Made by a program: the position numbers and the translations under genes. 64,000 bases of DNA, taken from NCBI RefSeq assembly GCF_000168975.1, contig NZ_AAUW01000020.1, positions 1 to 64,000 of the forward strand, in the 5' to 3' direction. The notes below the pieces were generated by a model. That model searched no databases. It had not been told where the DNA came from and saw only the letters and a program-made list of their open reading frames with translations. Position 1 is the first letter of the stretch; every line of letters begins with the position of its first letter. The DNA is from Roseibium aggregatum IAM 12614 (GTDB lineage Bacteria > Pseudomonadota > Alphaproteobacteria > Rhizobiales > Stappiaceae). This document shows, in pieces, positions 8,234 through 15,671 of this stretch.

Positions 8234-9127
8234 TCACATGGAAGAGGCATCTCGCAGGTGAGCACCTATCTGGCTGAAAAGATCGCTCAGAGCGGAGGAT
8301 TTACGCCACGCAAGCGTTACCCGTCGCGGACACGCGTCGGGCAACCCAGACAGGCCCAAGGTGTGCCCCTTTGCAACACCGGCATCAAGAGCGAGCTGAG
8401 GCAAGAGGGTAATGCCAAGTCCCTCCTCCACCATCGCAATAAGCGTAGGAAGGCTCGTTGCCGCAAAACTCCGGTCTTCATTAAACAGAATTGCCGGAAA
8501 ACTGGACAGCGCATGTCGCTGAAGGCAATGCCCAGGTTCCAGAAGAAGTAGCTCCCGTCCGGACAAGTCCTCGCCTGTGAGGGTGTTCCGGTTCGCCAGG
8601 GGATGACTCAACGGGACGGCGAGACAATAGCCGTCGGTGAAAAGCTCCTCGGTAACGATCTGGGGCGGCAGGTCGTAGGGAAGTGCGATCAATATGAGGT
8701 CGAGTCGTCCGTCGACAAGTCCGGCGATGAGCGAGTCGGTCAGTTCCTCGCGCAGGTAAAGCTTCATATCCGGATATGCCGCGCGGAGCAGTGGCATGGC
8801 TCTCGGCATGAGAAACGGGCCAATGGTCGGGATCGCTCCCAGCCGAAGCTGCGTGGTCCCGGCCTCAATCTCCCGGTCGGCGCGGTCTTCGAAGTCTTTC
8901 ACACGGGCGAGCACATCTCGTGCACGATCCGCAAGATCTTCGCCGACAGGGGTCATCATGACCGAATGCTTGGTCCGTTCCGCCACCTGCACACCCAGCC
9001 TGTCTTCAAGTTCTTTCAAGCCGTTCGAAAGCGTGGATTGCGTGACATGACACAGTTCAGCCGCGCGGGAGAAATTTCTCGTTTCTGCAAGTGCCGTGAG
9101 AAACCGAAGCTGTCTGAGAGTGGTCAT
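8234..9127 (-). CDS. LysR-family regulator, OxyR-like
   Basis: LysR-type regulator (297 aa). The wHTH at residues 3-60 reads LRQLRFLTALAETRNFSRAA and CHVTQSTLSNGLKELE; an effector domain follows. The motif LEPGHCLQRHAL places Cys201 where OxyR has its peroxide-sensing Cys199. The resolving cysteine of OxyR (Cys208 in E. coli) would fall at residue 210, which is Phe here. The gene is transcribed divergently from the peroxiredoxin at 9229, the classical layout for an OxyR-type activator and its target. It either senses through sulfenic acid or persulfide at one Cys or uses a different partner Cys. Confidence 0.85.
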   Translation of the reverse strand: MTTLRQLRFLTALAETRNFSRAAELCHVTQSTLSNGLKELEDRLGVQVAERTKHSVMMTPVGEDLADRARDVLARVKDFEDRADREIEAGTTQLRLGAIPTIGPFLMPRAMPLLRAAYPDMKLYLREELTDSLIAGLVDGRLDLILIALPYDLPPQIVTEELFTDGYCLAVPLSHPLANRNTLTGEDLSGRELLLLEPGHCLQRHALSSFPAILFNEDRSFAATSLPTLIAMVEEGLGITLLPQLALDAGVAKGHTLGLSGLPDACPRRVTLAWRKSSALSDLFSQIGAHLRDASSM

Positions 9128-9228
9128 CTACTGATCGTTTTTTTGAATTACAAAATACCATTAAATCAATTTCCAATATAACGAGCAAGTTCATACTTTT
9201 GGCAGGCAACCACTCAAGGAGCCTATCG

Positions 9229-9891
9229 ATGACTGCTGAAACCCCTGCCTCAAACGATCGTAATGTCGGCCTACCACGCCTTAACGAGCCGGCTCCCGAC
9301 TTCTGCGCACTGACCACACACGGAACGAAATCCCTCTCGGACTACCGTGGCAAATGGCTGATCCTTTTCTCGCACCCGGCCGACTTCACCCCGGTGTGCA
9401 CGACTGAATTCACCGCCTTCGCTCGCCGGGCTGAAGACTTCGCCAGGCTCGATACCGAGCTACTTGGCCTTTCCATCGACAGTCACTACGCTCACATCGC
9501 ATGGGTTCGCTCCATCAAGGAGACCTTCGACGTCACCATTCCGTTCCCGATCATTGCCGATCTGGACATGAAGGTGGCACAGGCATTCGGCATGATCCAA
9601 CCCGGCGCATCCGACACGCAAGCGGTTCGGGCGACCTTCATAATCGATCCAGAAGGCATTCTGCGGGCTATGGTCTATTACCCCATGACCAACGGCCGCT
9701 CCGTCGATGAATTCTTCCGCCTGATCCAGGCCCTTCAGACTTCGGACGCGCACAAGGTGGCAACGCCCGAGAATTGGAGGCCCGGCGAGGATGTTATCGT
9801 GCCGACACCCCAGACGACAGATGCGGCAGATGCGCGAATGAACGAAGGCTACCAGACCAAGGACTGGTATTTTTCGACGCGCGCAATCTGA
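9229..9891 (+). CDS. peroxiredoxin, Prx6-like 1-Cys type
   Basis: A thiol peroxidase of 220 aa. The catalytic loop HPADFTPVCTTE holds the peroxidatic Cys57. Downstream come IADLDMKVAQAFGM, RATFIIDPEG and the C-terminal NWRPGEDVIVP typical of the long Prx6 class. The usual C-terminal cysteines are absent (the end reads GYQTKDWYF), so it is predicted to work as a 1-Cys enzyme needing an external reductant. The start at 9229 was chosen over 9199 because AAGGAG lies 8 bp upstream. Divergent from the OxyR-like gene. Confidence 0.92.
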   Translation: MTAETPASNDRNVGLPRLNEPAPDFCALTTHGTKSLSDYRGKWLILFSHPADFTPVCTTEFTAFARRAEDFARLDTELLGLSIDSHYAHIAWVRSIKETFDVTIPFPIIADLDMKVAQAFGMIQPGASDTQAVRATFIIDPEGILRAMVYYPMTNGRSVDEFFRLIQALQTSDAHKVATPENWRPGEDVIVPTPQTTDAADARMNEGYQTKDWYFSTRAI

Positions 9892-9975
9892 CGACCCGCA
9901 AGCAAAACTGGTATTCGAGTTGCACGGGGTGGTACCGCCGTGCAACCTGCCTTTATTGGAATGGGAGCGCACTTC

Positions 9976-10647
9976 ATGAATCACCTGGCAGACAACTGGA
10001 TTGACCGGTTTCAGGGGCTGAGGGGGCTTCCCGCAGACATTCGTGCGGATCTGAAAAACGGAAGCAGGATCGTCTCGGTTCCGGCCGGCACCCGGGTCTT
10101 CGAAGCCGGCCAGTCCGCAGACAATCTACTCTTGCTGCTGGAGGGCACGGTGCGTGTCCAGCATCACTCGGCGACCGGACGTGACGTGCTGCTTTACCGG
10201 GTCCATGCCGGCGAAAGCTGCGTGCTGACCACCGCCTGCATGCTGGCATTCGAGAACTATTCCGCCGAAGGCATTGCAGAAACAGAGGTGACGGCAGCAG
10301 CAATCCCGCGAAAGGTCTTCGACGAGCTCGTAGCACGTTCGTCCATATTCAGGGAGTTTGTTTTCACAGCATACTCCCGCCGGATCACCGACCTTTTCAC
10401 CCTGATTGATGACATCGTGTTTCAACGCATGGATGTTCGTCTCGCCTCCCGTCTCCTGGAGCTTGCCAGTGCCGACGGCTATGTCCACGCGACCCATGCG
10501 GTCCTCGCTTCTGAGCTGGGTACGGCACGCGAGGTGATCTCGCGAACGCTCTCGGAGTTTCATCGCCGCGGTTGGATCGAACAGTTGCGGGGCGAAATAC
10601 GCCTTCTGGGACGGGAGGGACTGGAACAACTTGTCCGCTCTGTGTGA
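9976..10647 (+). CDS. Crp/Fnr-family regulator with a CVLTTAC cysteine pair
   Basis: A 223-residue regulator with an N-terminal cyclic-nucleotide-binding-like beta barrel (residues 15-120) and a C-terminal wHTH (about 160-215, including LASELGTAREVISRTLSEFHRR). The barrel contains AGESCVLTTACML with Cys82 and Cys88. The N-terminal Fnr Fe-S cysteine cluster is absent, so this is not an oxygen-sensing Fnr. The pair could be a thiol or persulfide switch. An upstream in-frame ATG at 9940 is possible; GGGAG before 9976 supports the shorter form. The following DUF2892 gene carries the shared palindrome in its promoter. Confidence 0.85.
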   Translation: MNHLADNWIDRFQGLRGLPADIRADLKNGSRIVSVPAGTRVFEAGQSADNLLLLLEGTVRVQHHSATGRDVLLYRVHAGESCVLTTACMLAFENYSAEGIAETEVTAAAIPRKVFDELVARSSIFREFVFTAYSRRITDLFTLIDDIVFQRMDVRLASRLLELASADGYVHATHAVLASELGTAREVISRTLSEFHRRGWIEQLRGEIRLLGREGLEQLVRSV

Positions 10648-10675
10648 AACAGGCACAGAAACAGGGTTTGCGGAC

Positions 10676-10689
10676 GGTGACCAAGTCAC
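10676..10689. promoter_or_regulatory. palindromic operator candidate, copy 2 (GTGAC-CAA-GTCAC)
   Basis: An exact second copy of the 13-bp palindrome (plus one flanking G) found at 3527-3541, here about 60 bp upstream of the DUF2892 start and about 30 bp after the Crp/Fnr gene. Two identical copies ahead of two functionally linked units mark a likely regulon operator. Confidence 0.55.
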
Positions 10690-10750
10690 ACAAAACCGGC
10701 TGCTGGGCATGCGATTGTTCGCTTCCTCGGATTCCATCAAGGAGCAGCAC

Positions 10751-10960
10751 ATGAAAAGAAATATGGGAACCATTGATCGCGGCATTCGCGTGTTTGTCGC
10801 AATCATTCTCTTGGGCATTACCTTTGGATCGGCGTTCGCCTCAAGCGGCGTCTTGCATTGGTTGTTGATCGCCGTTGCTCTTGTTTTCCTTCTCACAGCC
10901 GCAGTTGGAAATTGCCCTCTCTACAGCCTCATCGGGATCAGGACCTACAAAGCAAGCTGA
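10751..10960 (+). CDS. DUF2892 (YgaP-type) membrane protein
   Basis: A 69-residue protein with two hydrophobic helices: IRVFVAIILLGITFGSAFA and VLHWLLIAVALVFLLTAAV. It ends with GNCPLYSLIGI, the usual C-terminal signature of DUF2892 proteins, which often occur beside rhodanese, YeeE/YedE and SQR genes. The longer upstream frame (from 10631) overlaps the regulator in another frame and was rejected. GGAGCAGCAC precedes the ATG. It presumably belongs to the same sulfide-responsive regulon. Confidence 0.85.
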   Translation: MKRNMGTIDRGIRVFVAIILLGITFGSAFASSGVLHWLLIAVALVFLLTAAVGNCPLYSLIGIRTYKAS

Positions 10961-11090
10961 GTCATCGGGCCTGCCGTCTACATCATCAAGCCCAGTCCAA
11001 TGAGTTCTCCGGCAGACACGTCAACCAGATTGATCGTTCGCTCTACACGATCGGCCGGCTGGGGCGATGCTCCAGCCGTGGCCGCGCACA

Positions 11091-11519
11091 TCACGACACC
11101 AGTCCATGCAGGGATTTGTGGAGGTGCAATTTGCCCTCCCCTGCCCTGTCGATCATGGCACGGAAATATCCGCCTGGGGACGCGATTTGGTCCGGATCGC
11201 GCAACGCTTTTTCAGCAACGACGACAAGACAAGCGGCGGCTAGGAATTTTCCCTGCCGTTCCACGGCATTTTGATAGCCGGCCGGACTGAGGCCGATCAA
11301 AATCCGCAAGTGATCCGCGGCCTGACACAGCCGTGACCAGTCGGAGAACGAAAGCCCGACTTCACTTTGCACCTGAGTACAGGCTGCCCGAATGAGACCG
11401 ATGGACACTCCATCGAGGTTCGTTTCCGGTAATTTGCCTCCCGCCGGCCTTGCGGCTTGCGGTTTAGGCGATTGCAGTTCTGTGCGCCCGCCGCAAGGCT
11501 CTCTTTCAAGAGCCAATTC
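11091..11519 (-). pseudogene. repC: truncated repC remnant (C-terminal third)
   Basis: About 140 codons on the minus strand match the C-terminal part of the intact RepC at 24751. Shared blocks include LxxVSIGLIRAACTQVQS, LRILIGLSPAGY, VVVAEKALRDPDQIASPGGYFRA and a matching terminal helix with a normal stop. The frame has no start and runs directly into the transposon end at 11520. The DNA-binding N-terminal domains and the AT-rich origin region are missing, so it cannot support replication. It is a relic of a second repABC replicon. Confidence 0.88.
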
Positions 11520-11551
11520 TGTTGCTTTCCATTAAATTATAAGAATCGGGC
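11520..11551 (+). repeat. left terminal inverted repeat of the tni element
   Basis: Begins TGTTGCTTTCCATTAAATT and matches the reverse complement of 15099-15130 at 23 of 32 positions. Shared blocks are TGT, GCTT, CATT and AAGAAT. Confidence 0.7.
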
Positions 11552-11579
11552 GTCAACGATTTCAGTCGCTTGAGCCAGC

Positions 11580-11648
11580 ACTAAATTTGAGAATGGGCAG
11601 TTAATTTGATAATCTGACTTGGCTTTTGTCACTTAATGTGAGAATGAC
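11580..11648 (+). repeat. subterminal transposase-binding-like repeats
   Basis: Three spaced copies of a related motif follow the left terminal repeat: TAAATTTGAGAATG near 11582, TTAATTTGATAATC near 11601 and TTAATGTGAGAATG near 11634. The right end has TTAATCTGAGAATC near 15038 and an inverted TTAATTGTGAGAAC near 15064-15077. GGGCAGTTAATT is found at both ends. Arrays of short sites like this are what TniA/TnsB-type transposases bind. Confidence 0.6.
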
Positions 11649-11677
11649 TTTCGCGATGTTTTCCTCGCGAGCCTGCC

Positions 11678-13294
11678 ATGAACGATCGGTTTCCTGACGA
11701 AATTGACGAAGCGCTTTGGGATGAAGCCTGCCGACGGGCAGATGCGATCCGCAGCTTCCTGAAGCGCAATCCTGACGGTGCGACCGCCGCAGAGGTTTCC
11801 CTGCTCGCTGTCGAGATGGATGTCAGCCAGGCAACGGCCTACCGGCTGGTCAAGCTGTTCCGCGCCGGCGGGACGGTTCTGTCTCTGGTCGATCGTAAGC
11901 GAGGACGGCCGGAGGGCCATCGTACGCTGGACGAAAAGCGGGAGGAGATCGTCGGCACGACTATCAAAAAGTTCTACCTGAAGCGAACACGGCCGTCGAT
12001 CTCGCAGTTGGTGCGGGACGTGCAGACGAACTGCATCTCGGCCGGATTGAAGCCACCGCATCGGCGAACGATCGTCGCTCGCCTTAAGGACATCGACCTG
12101 CAGAAGCGCGCAAAGCGGCGCGGCGAACAGACGATCGTCAAAGCGACAACGGCCGTTCCCGGAGTGTTCAAAGCCTCTCGTCCCCTGGCAGTGGTCCAGA
12201 TCGACCATACCAAGGCCGACATCTTCGTCGTTGACGAGGAGACACGGGAACCGCTCGGCCGACCATGGCTGACATTGGCGATGGACGTCTGCAGCCGGAT
12301 GGTGACCGGCTTCTATCTCACTATGGAAGCGCCATCCCGCCTATCGACCAGCCTGTGCCTGTTACACTCCGTTTTCGACAAATCCGCATGGCTCCGGGAA
12401 CGCGAGATAACGGAGCCGTGGCCCGTCGCTGGTCTGCCGGACATGGTGCATGTTGACAATGGTCCCGACTTCCGCAGCCGGGCCTTCAAGCGAGGATGCC
12501 AGGACGCTGGCATTGCGATCGAGTGGCGGCCACCGGGGGAGCCGCATTTCGGCGGTCATATTGAGCGCCTGATCGGCACGCAGATGGGGAGGCTGCATCT
12601 CTTGCCCGGAACGACCTTCAGCAACCCGCAGGAGCTTGGCGAATACAATTCCAAGCGGCATGCGGCGCTTACGCTTCGGGAACTCGAGCGGTACATCGCT
12701 CTCGACATCGTTGGCGCCTATCATCAAGCGATCCACAGCAGCCTTGGCCGGCCGCCGATCGCGGTGTGGCGGGAGCACGAGGGCGAGATTCCTCTTCGGC
12801 TACCACAAGACAGGCTCCACTTCTGGCTGACCTTTCTGCCCGAGCAAGAGCGCACTTTGCGCCCGACAGGCATTCACCTGTTCGGCCTTCGCTATTGGTC
12901 GGCAGCGCTTAGCGCCGACGTCGGACGCTCGGACCGGCGTTTGCTAGTCAAATATGATCCGCGCGATATGGCGCGCATCTTCGTTCGACGGCCATCCGGG
13001 AACTTCGTGGAAGCCCGCTATGCCGATGTGACCCTACCTTCAGTCACTTTGCATGAAGCGATTACGGCGCGACGCAGCCTGCTTGCAAAGGGACGCCGTG
13101 AAGTAGATACCCGCGCCATCGTCCGTACTGCGATCGCACAACGTGAGCTCGTCGATACGGCAACCAAAAAAACGGCAGCAGCACGACGCAGTAAAGCTTC
13201 TTCTTCGAAATCGAAGGTGGATGATGGCGGATGGGGCTCGCTCCGCGGTGTCGACTCCAGCAAACCTGTACCCTTTGTTGAGGATACAGATTGA
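11678..13294 (+). CDS. tniA: TniA/TnsB-type DDE transposase
   Basis: A 538-residue Mu/TnsB-like integrase. After an N-terminal HTH region (about 30-135), the catalytic core has QIDHT (Asp176), VHVDNGPDF (Asp260) and PHFGGHIERLIG (Glu296), giving the DDE triad. A basic, Ser/Lys-rich tail from about 490 ends near a region expected to contact the ATPase. It catalyses cleavage and strand transfer at the terminal repeats. First gene of the tni operon; tniB begins 12 bp after the stop. Confidence 0.95.
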   Translation: MNDRFPDEIDEALWDEACRRADAIRSFLKRNPDGATAAEVSLLAVEMDVSQATAYRLVKLFRAGGTVLSLVDRKRGRPEGHRTLDEKREEIVGTTIKKFYLKRTRPSISQLVRDVQTNCISAGLKPPHRRTIVARLKDIDLQKRAKRRGEQTIVKATTAVPGVFKASRPLAVVQIDHTKADIFVVDEETREPLGRPWLTLAMDVCSRMVTGFYLTMEAPSRLSTSLCLLHSVFDKSAWLREREITEPWPVAGLPDMVHVDNGPDFRSRAFKRGCQDAGIAIEWRPPGEPHFGGHIERLIGTQMGRLHLLPGTTFSNPQELGEYNSKRHAALTLRELERYIALDIVGAYHQAIHSSLGRPPIAVWREHEGEIPLRLPQDRLHFWLTFLPEQERTLRPTGIHLFGLRYWSAALSADVGRSDRRLLVKYDPRDMARIFVRRPSGNFVEARYADVTLPSVTLHEAITARRSLLAKGRREVDTRAIVRTAIAQRELVDTATKKTAAARRSKASSSKSKVDDGGWGSLRGVDSSKPVPFVEDTD

Positions 13295-13306
13295 GCTGGA
13301 GCGAAT

Positions 13307-14188
13307 ATGAACAATGAAGTCTCCCACCTAACCGCCAGGGCCGCAGCGCTGCTTGCCGAAACGGACGAACGCCGCATTCGTGCGATACGATCACGCCGAT
13401 GGGTGCTCTACCCGCGCGCCAAACAGGCCTTGGACCGGCTGAGAGCGCTCCTCGGTCACCCACGTGGCACACGCATGCCCTCTGTCGCGATTTACGGCGA
13501 CAGCGGCATGGGCAAGACCATGATCATGAAGCGCTTCCGGGACGAGCATCCATCGAGCTTCAATCCGCTAACGGGCACGTTGAAGACACCAGTCCTGGCC
13601 ATGGAAATGACCAGCCGTCCCGGTGAGCGACGGTTCTACGCCGAACTCCTAACCCTTCTCGGCGCACCTCAGCGACCGCGCGCCGATATTGCCCAGATGG
13701 AGCAGGCTGCGTTGCGGATCATGGAGGCCATCGGCGTTCAGGTGCTTGTTCTCGACGAGGTACATAACATCCTCGCTGGATCCTACCGTGAACAACGCAT
13801 CGTCTTGAACACGCTCCGATTCCTCAGCAATCGACTGCAGATCTCGCTGGTCTGCTTCGGCGTCAACGAGGCGCGCGAGGCCATCAGCGGCGACGTTCAG
13901 CTTGCACGCCGTTTCCAGCAGTTCACGTTGAGCCGGTGGGCGGCCAACGACCAGTTCGAAACCCTGATCGTATCCATCCTGCGCAATACTCCTCTGCGCA
14001 ACCCCTCTGTGCTGACTGCGAAATCGCTGCGACGGATACTTCAGATCACAGAGGGTATCACCGCAAATATCTTCCACATGATCAACAGCCTCGCGATCGA
14101 TGCCATCGAGAATGGCCACGAGCGCATTACAGACGAAGTCATCGAAAGCTGGGAACCGGACTTCGATACCGAAGCGGCCTACGCATGA
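13307..14188 (+). CDS. tniB: TniB/TnsC-type AAA ATPase
   Basis: A 293-residue AAA+ regulator of transposition. Walker A GDSGMGKT lies at residues 64-71 and Walker B VLVLDEVHN at 146-154; the arginine-rich VQLARRFQQF follows. It is expected to bind target DNA and recruit TniA. The last bases overlap the tniQ start (ATGA), indicating translational coupling. Confidence 0.94.
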   Translation: MNNEVSHLTARAAALLAETDERRIRAIRSRRWVLYPRAKQALDRLRALLGHPRGTRMPSVAIYGDSGMGKTMIMKRFRDEHPSSFNPLTGTLKTPVLAMEMTSRPGERRFYAELLTLLGAPQRPRADIAQMEQAALRIMEAIGVQVLVLDEVHNILAGSYREQRIVLNTLRFLSNRLQISLVCFGVNEAREAISGDVQLARRFQQFTLSRWAANDQFETLIVSILRNTPLRNPSVLTAKSLRRILQITEGITANIFHMINSLAIDAIENGHERITDEVIESWEPDFDTEAAYA

Positions 14189-15048
14189 CGCACGTCATGG
14201 TGACACAGCGGCTGCCGGTGATATTGCCATCCGTCTCCGACGAGCTTCTGTCCTCCTGGATCGGCCGGCACGCCAGCTTCTATGAGGTCTCTCCGCTGAT
14301 CATGCTACGGCACTGCATCCCGGAAATCCGTACCCAGCGTAGCGCTGATCTCCATCTTACCAACGACCAGGAAATTCGCCTGGCCAACATGTTCGCCACG
14401 AAACCGTCCGCGATACGTCAAATGACCTTCACAGATATTGCGCAATCATCGCATCGGCTCATCGCCGTCCGGCCGACACAGGTTTGCGTGAACTGCAGTG
14501 CGGGTCAGGAACCGGTGCCCGTCCTGCGCAGCCAACTACAGGGCTGGCGCATTACGTGCCCATTGTGCGGAAACCAACTCCGGGATTTTGATGATCACGA
14601 ACGAGCCTCCCTTTTCCAGCAATACCTCGACACTGCACTTCGTGGCGAGAAGCTGCTCGATGATGAAGCCAAACGGGGTATCAAGACTTGGGCGTCGCCG
14701 GCTGGGATTGTACGTCTGCTGCTCATGCGCAGAATAGAGTTGCCTTTCCCGGCCGAGGAAGAACAGTGGCGGTTCAGAGTGCTGGGAAAAATCATCCCGG
14801 AACTCGATCACGTACTTGCCGAAAGTTGCACCAGCTTCCCAACGCCGCAGCATCCAGTCTTGCCACTACATCTGCGTGCCGTCCTTCTGGCCGGTGTTGC
14901 AATGGTACATTCCGGCGGAGTTGAAATGCTTCACATGCTGCGGCGGTCCACCTTGGGCTTGCACCGGCGACGCTTCGACCGGGAAGCAATGCCGTTCTTC
15001 GTCAGCGCTTCCCGAATGAGACACTCTACCCAAATGCAGTTAATCTGA
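14185..15048 (+). CDS. tniQ: TniQ family protein
   Basis: A 287-residue protein with the N-terminal TniQ signature (LPSVSDELLSSWIGRHASFY) and a zinc-finger-like part, VCVNCSAG followed about 30 residues later by CPLCGNQL. The frame is open further upstream, but the ATG overlapping the tniB stop is the natural start. In Tn5053-like elements TniQ is required for transposition and in Tn7-like elements its relatives set target choice. No Cas genes or guide array accompany it. Confidence 0.9.
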   Translation: MTHVMVTQRLPVILPSVSDELLSSWIGRHASFYEVSPLIMLRHCIPEIRTQRSADLHLTNDQEIRLANMFATKPSAIRQMTFTDIAQSSHRLIAVRPTQVCVNCSAGQEPVPVLRSQLQGWRITCPLCGNQLRDFDDHERASLFQQYLDTALRGEKLLDDEAKRGIKTWASPAGIVRLLLMRRIELPFPAEEEQWRFRVLGKIIPELDHVLAESCTSFPTPQHPVLPLHLRAVLLAGVAMVHSGGVEMLHMLRRSTLGLHRRRFDREAMPFFVSASRMRHSTQMQLI

Positions 15049-15098
15049 GAATCAAAGCGCTGCGTTCTCACAATTAACTGCCCAAACATGCCAAAACT

Positions 15099-15130
15099 GC
15101 CGCATTCTTGCATTTAAATGCCAAGCGACA
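15099..15130 (-). repeat. right terminal inverted repeat of the tni element
   Basis: Its reverse complement begins TGTCGCTTGGCATTTAAAT and pairs with 11520-11551. Just beyond it an in-frame tail (LTAEEFDEIRALMWGE, stop at 15180) looks like the last residues of another interrupted gene. Confidence 0.7.
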
Positions 15131-15189
15131 TTTGACTGCGGAAGAGTTTGACGAAATACGCGCACTCATGTGGGGAGAGTGAGTTGGAC

Positions 15190-15669
15190 ATGATCAATGA
15201 AAAGAGTTTTGCTCAATCGAAAAGTTCAAATGTGACTTCGCACTTTCGTGTCGTGCTTTTCCTGTTTTCAATCGTGCTTGGCCTGAGGCTTGCCACAGGT
15301 GTCTCATTGGCTGACGTCTGGACATTCGAAACACCGTCAGAAAACATTCAGTGCACCGTGGGCGAGGACTTCAATGTTCTTTCCGATATCACTTGTACGA
15401 TCATCGAGCGATCCGGACCGCCCGCACTGCCGAGGCCTGGAGGCTGCAGGCTCGATTGGGGGCATACCTTTTCCATGAGAGAGAAAGGCCCGGCGGAAGT
15501 CCTGTGTGTTCAAACGGATAGAAATAAAGGCGGATTTGATCGAGCCGAATATGGCGTGACCGGCGAGTTTGGCGGCTTTATCTGCCACTCTTCACGCAAA
15601 GGGTTGAAGTGCAGCAATCGCGACGATCATGGATTTTTCTTGTCCAGGGCAAAGCAGAGCGTTTTCTAG
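15190..15669 (+). CDS. secreted DUF6636-like protein
   Basis: A 159-residue protein with an N-terminal hydrophobic signal (VVLFLFSIVLGLRLATGVSLA). The cysteine-spaced mature part has FETPSENIQC, SGPPALPRPGGCRLDWGH, AEVLC and GLKCSNRDDHGFFLSRA. This pattern matches the DUF6636 family of small exported proteins as I recall it; the conserved cysteines probably form disulfides. A TTG start at 15148 would add 14 residues, but the ATG at 15190 follows a GGGGAGAG. Function unknown. It ends two bases from the convergent lacI-type gene. Confidence 0.65.
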   Translation: MINEKSFAQSKSSNVTSHFRVVLFLFSIVLGLRLATGVSLADVWTFETPSENIQCTVGEDFNVLSDITCTIIERSGPPALPRPGGCRLDWGHTFSMREKGPAEVLCVQTDRNKGGFDRAEYGVTGEFGGFICHSSRKGLKCSNRDDHGFFLSRAKQSVF

Positions 15670-15671
15670 GT

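Larger units (their letters stand above)
11520..15130 (+). mobile_element. minimal tniA-tniB-tniQ (Tn5053/Tn402-like) transposon without cargo
   Basis: A 3.6-kb element bounded by 32-bp imperfect terminal inverted repeats (23 of 32 identical) that begin TGT. It has several internal copies of a TTAAT-x-TGAGAAT-like motif near both ends and the three genes tniA, tniB and tniQ in order. No resolvase (tniR), res site or passenger gene is present. The left end cuts exactly into a repC reading frame. The flanking pentanucleotides (AATTC and TTTGA) do not match, so the 5-bp target duplication expected of this family is missing. Confidence 0.8.

Noticed and set aside
11520..15130. CRISPR-associated transposon
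   Set aside because: TniQ is present, but no cas genes, repeat arrays or tnsA are in the element or nearby.
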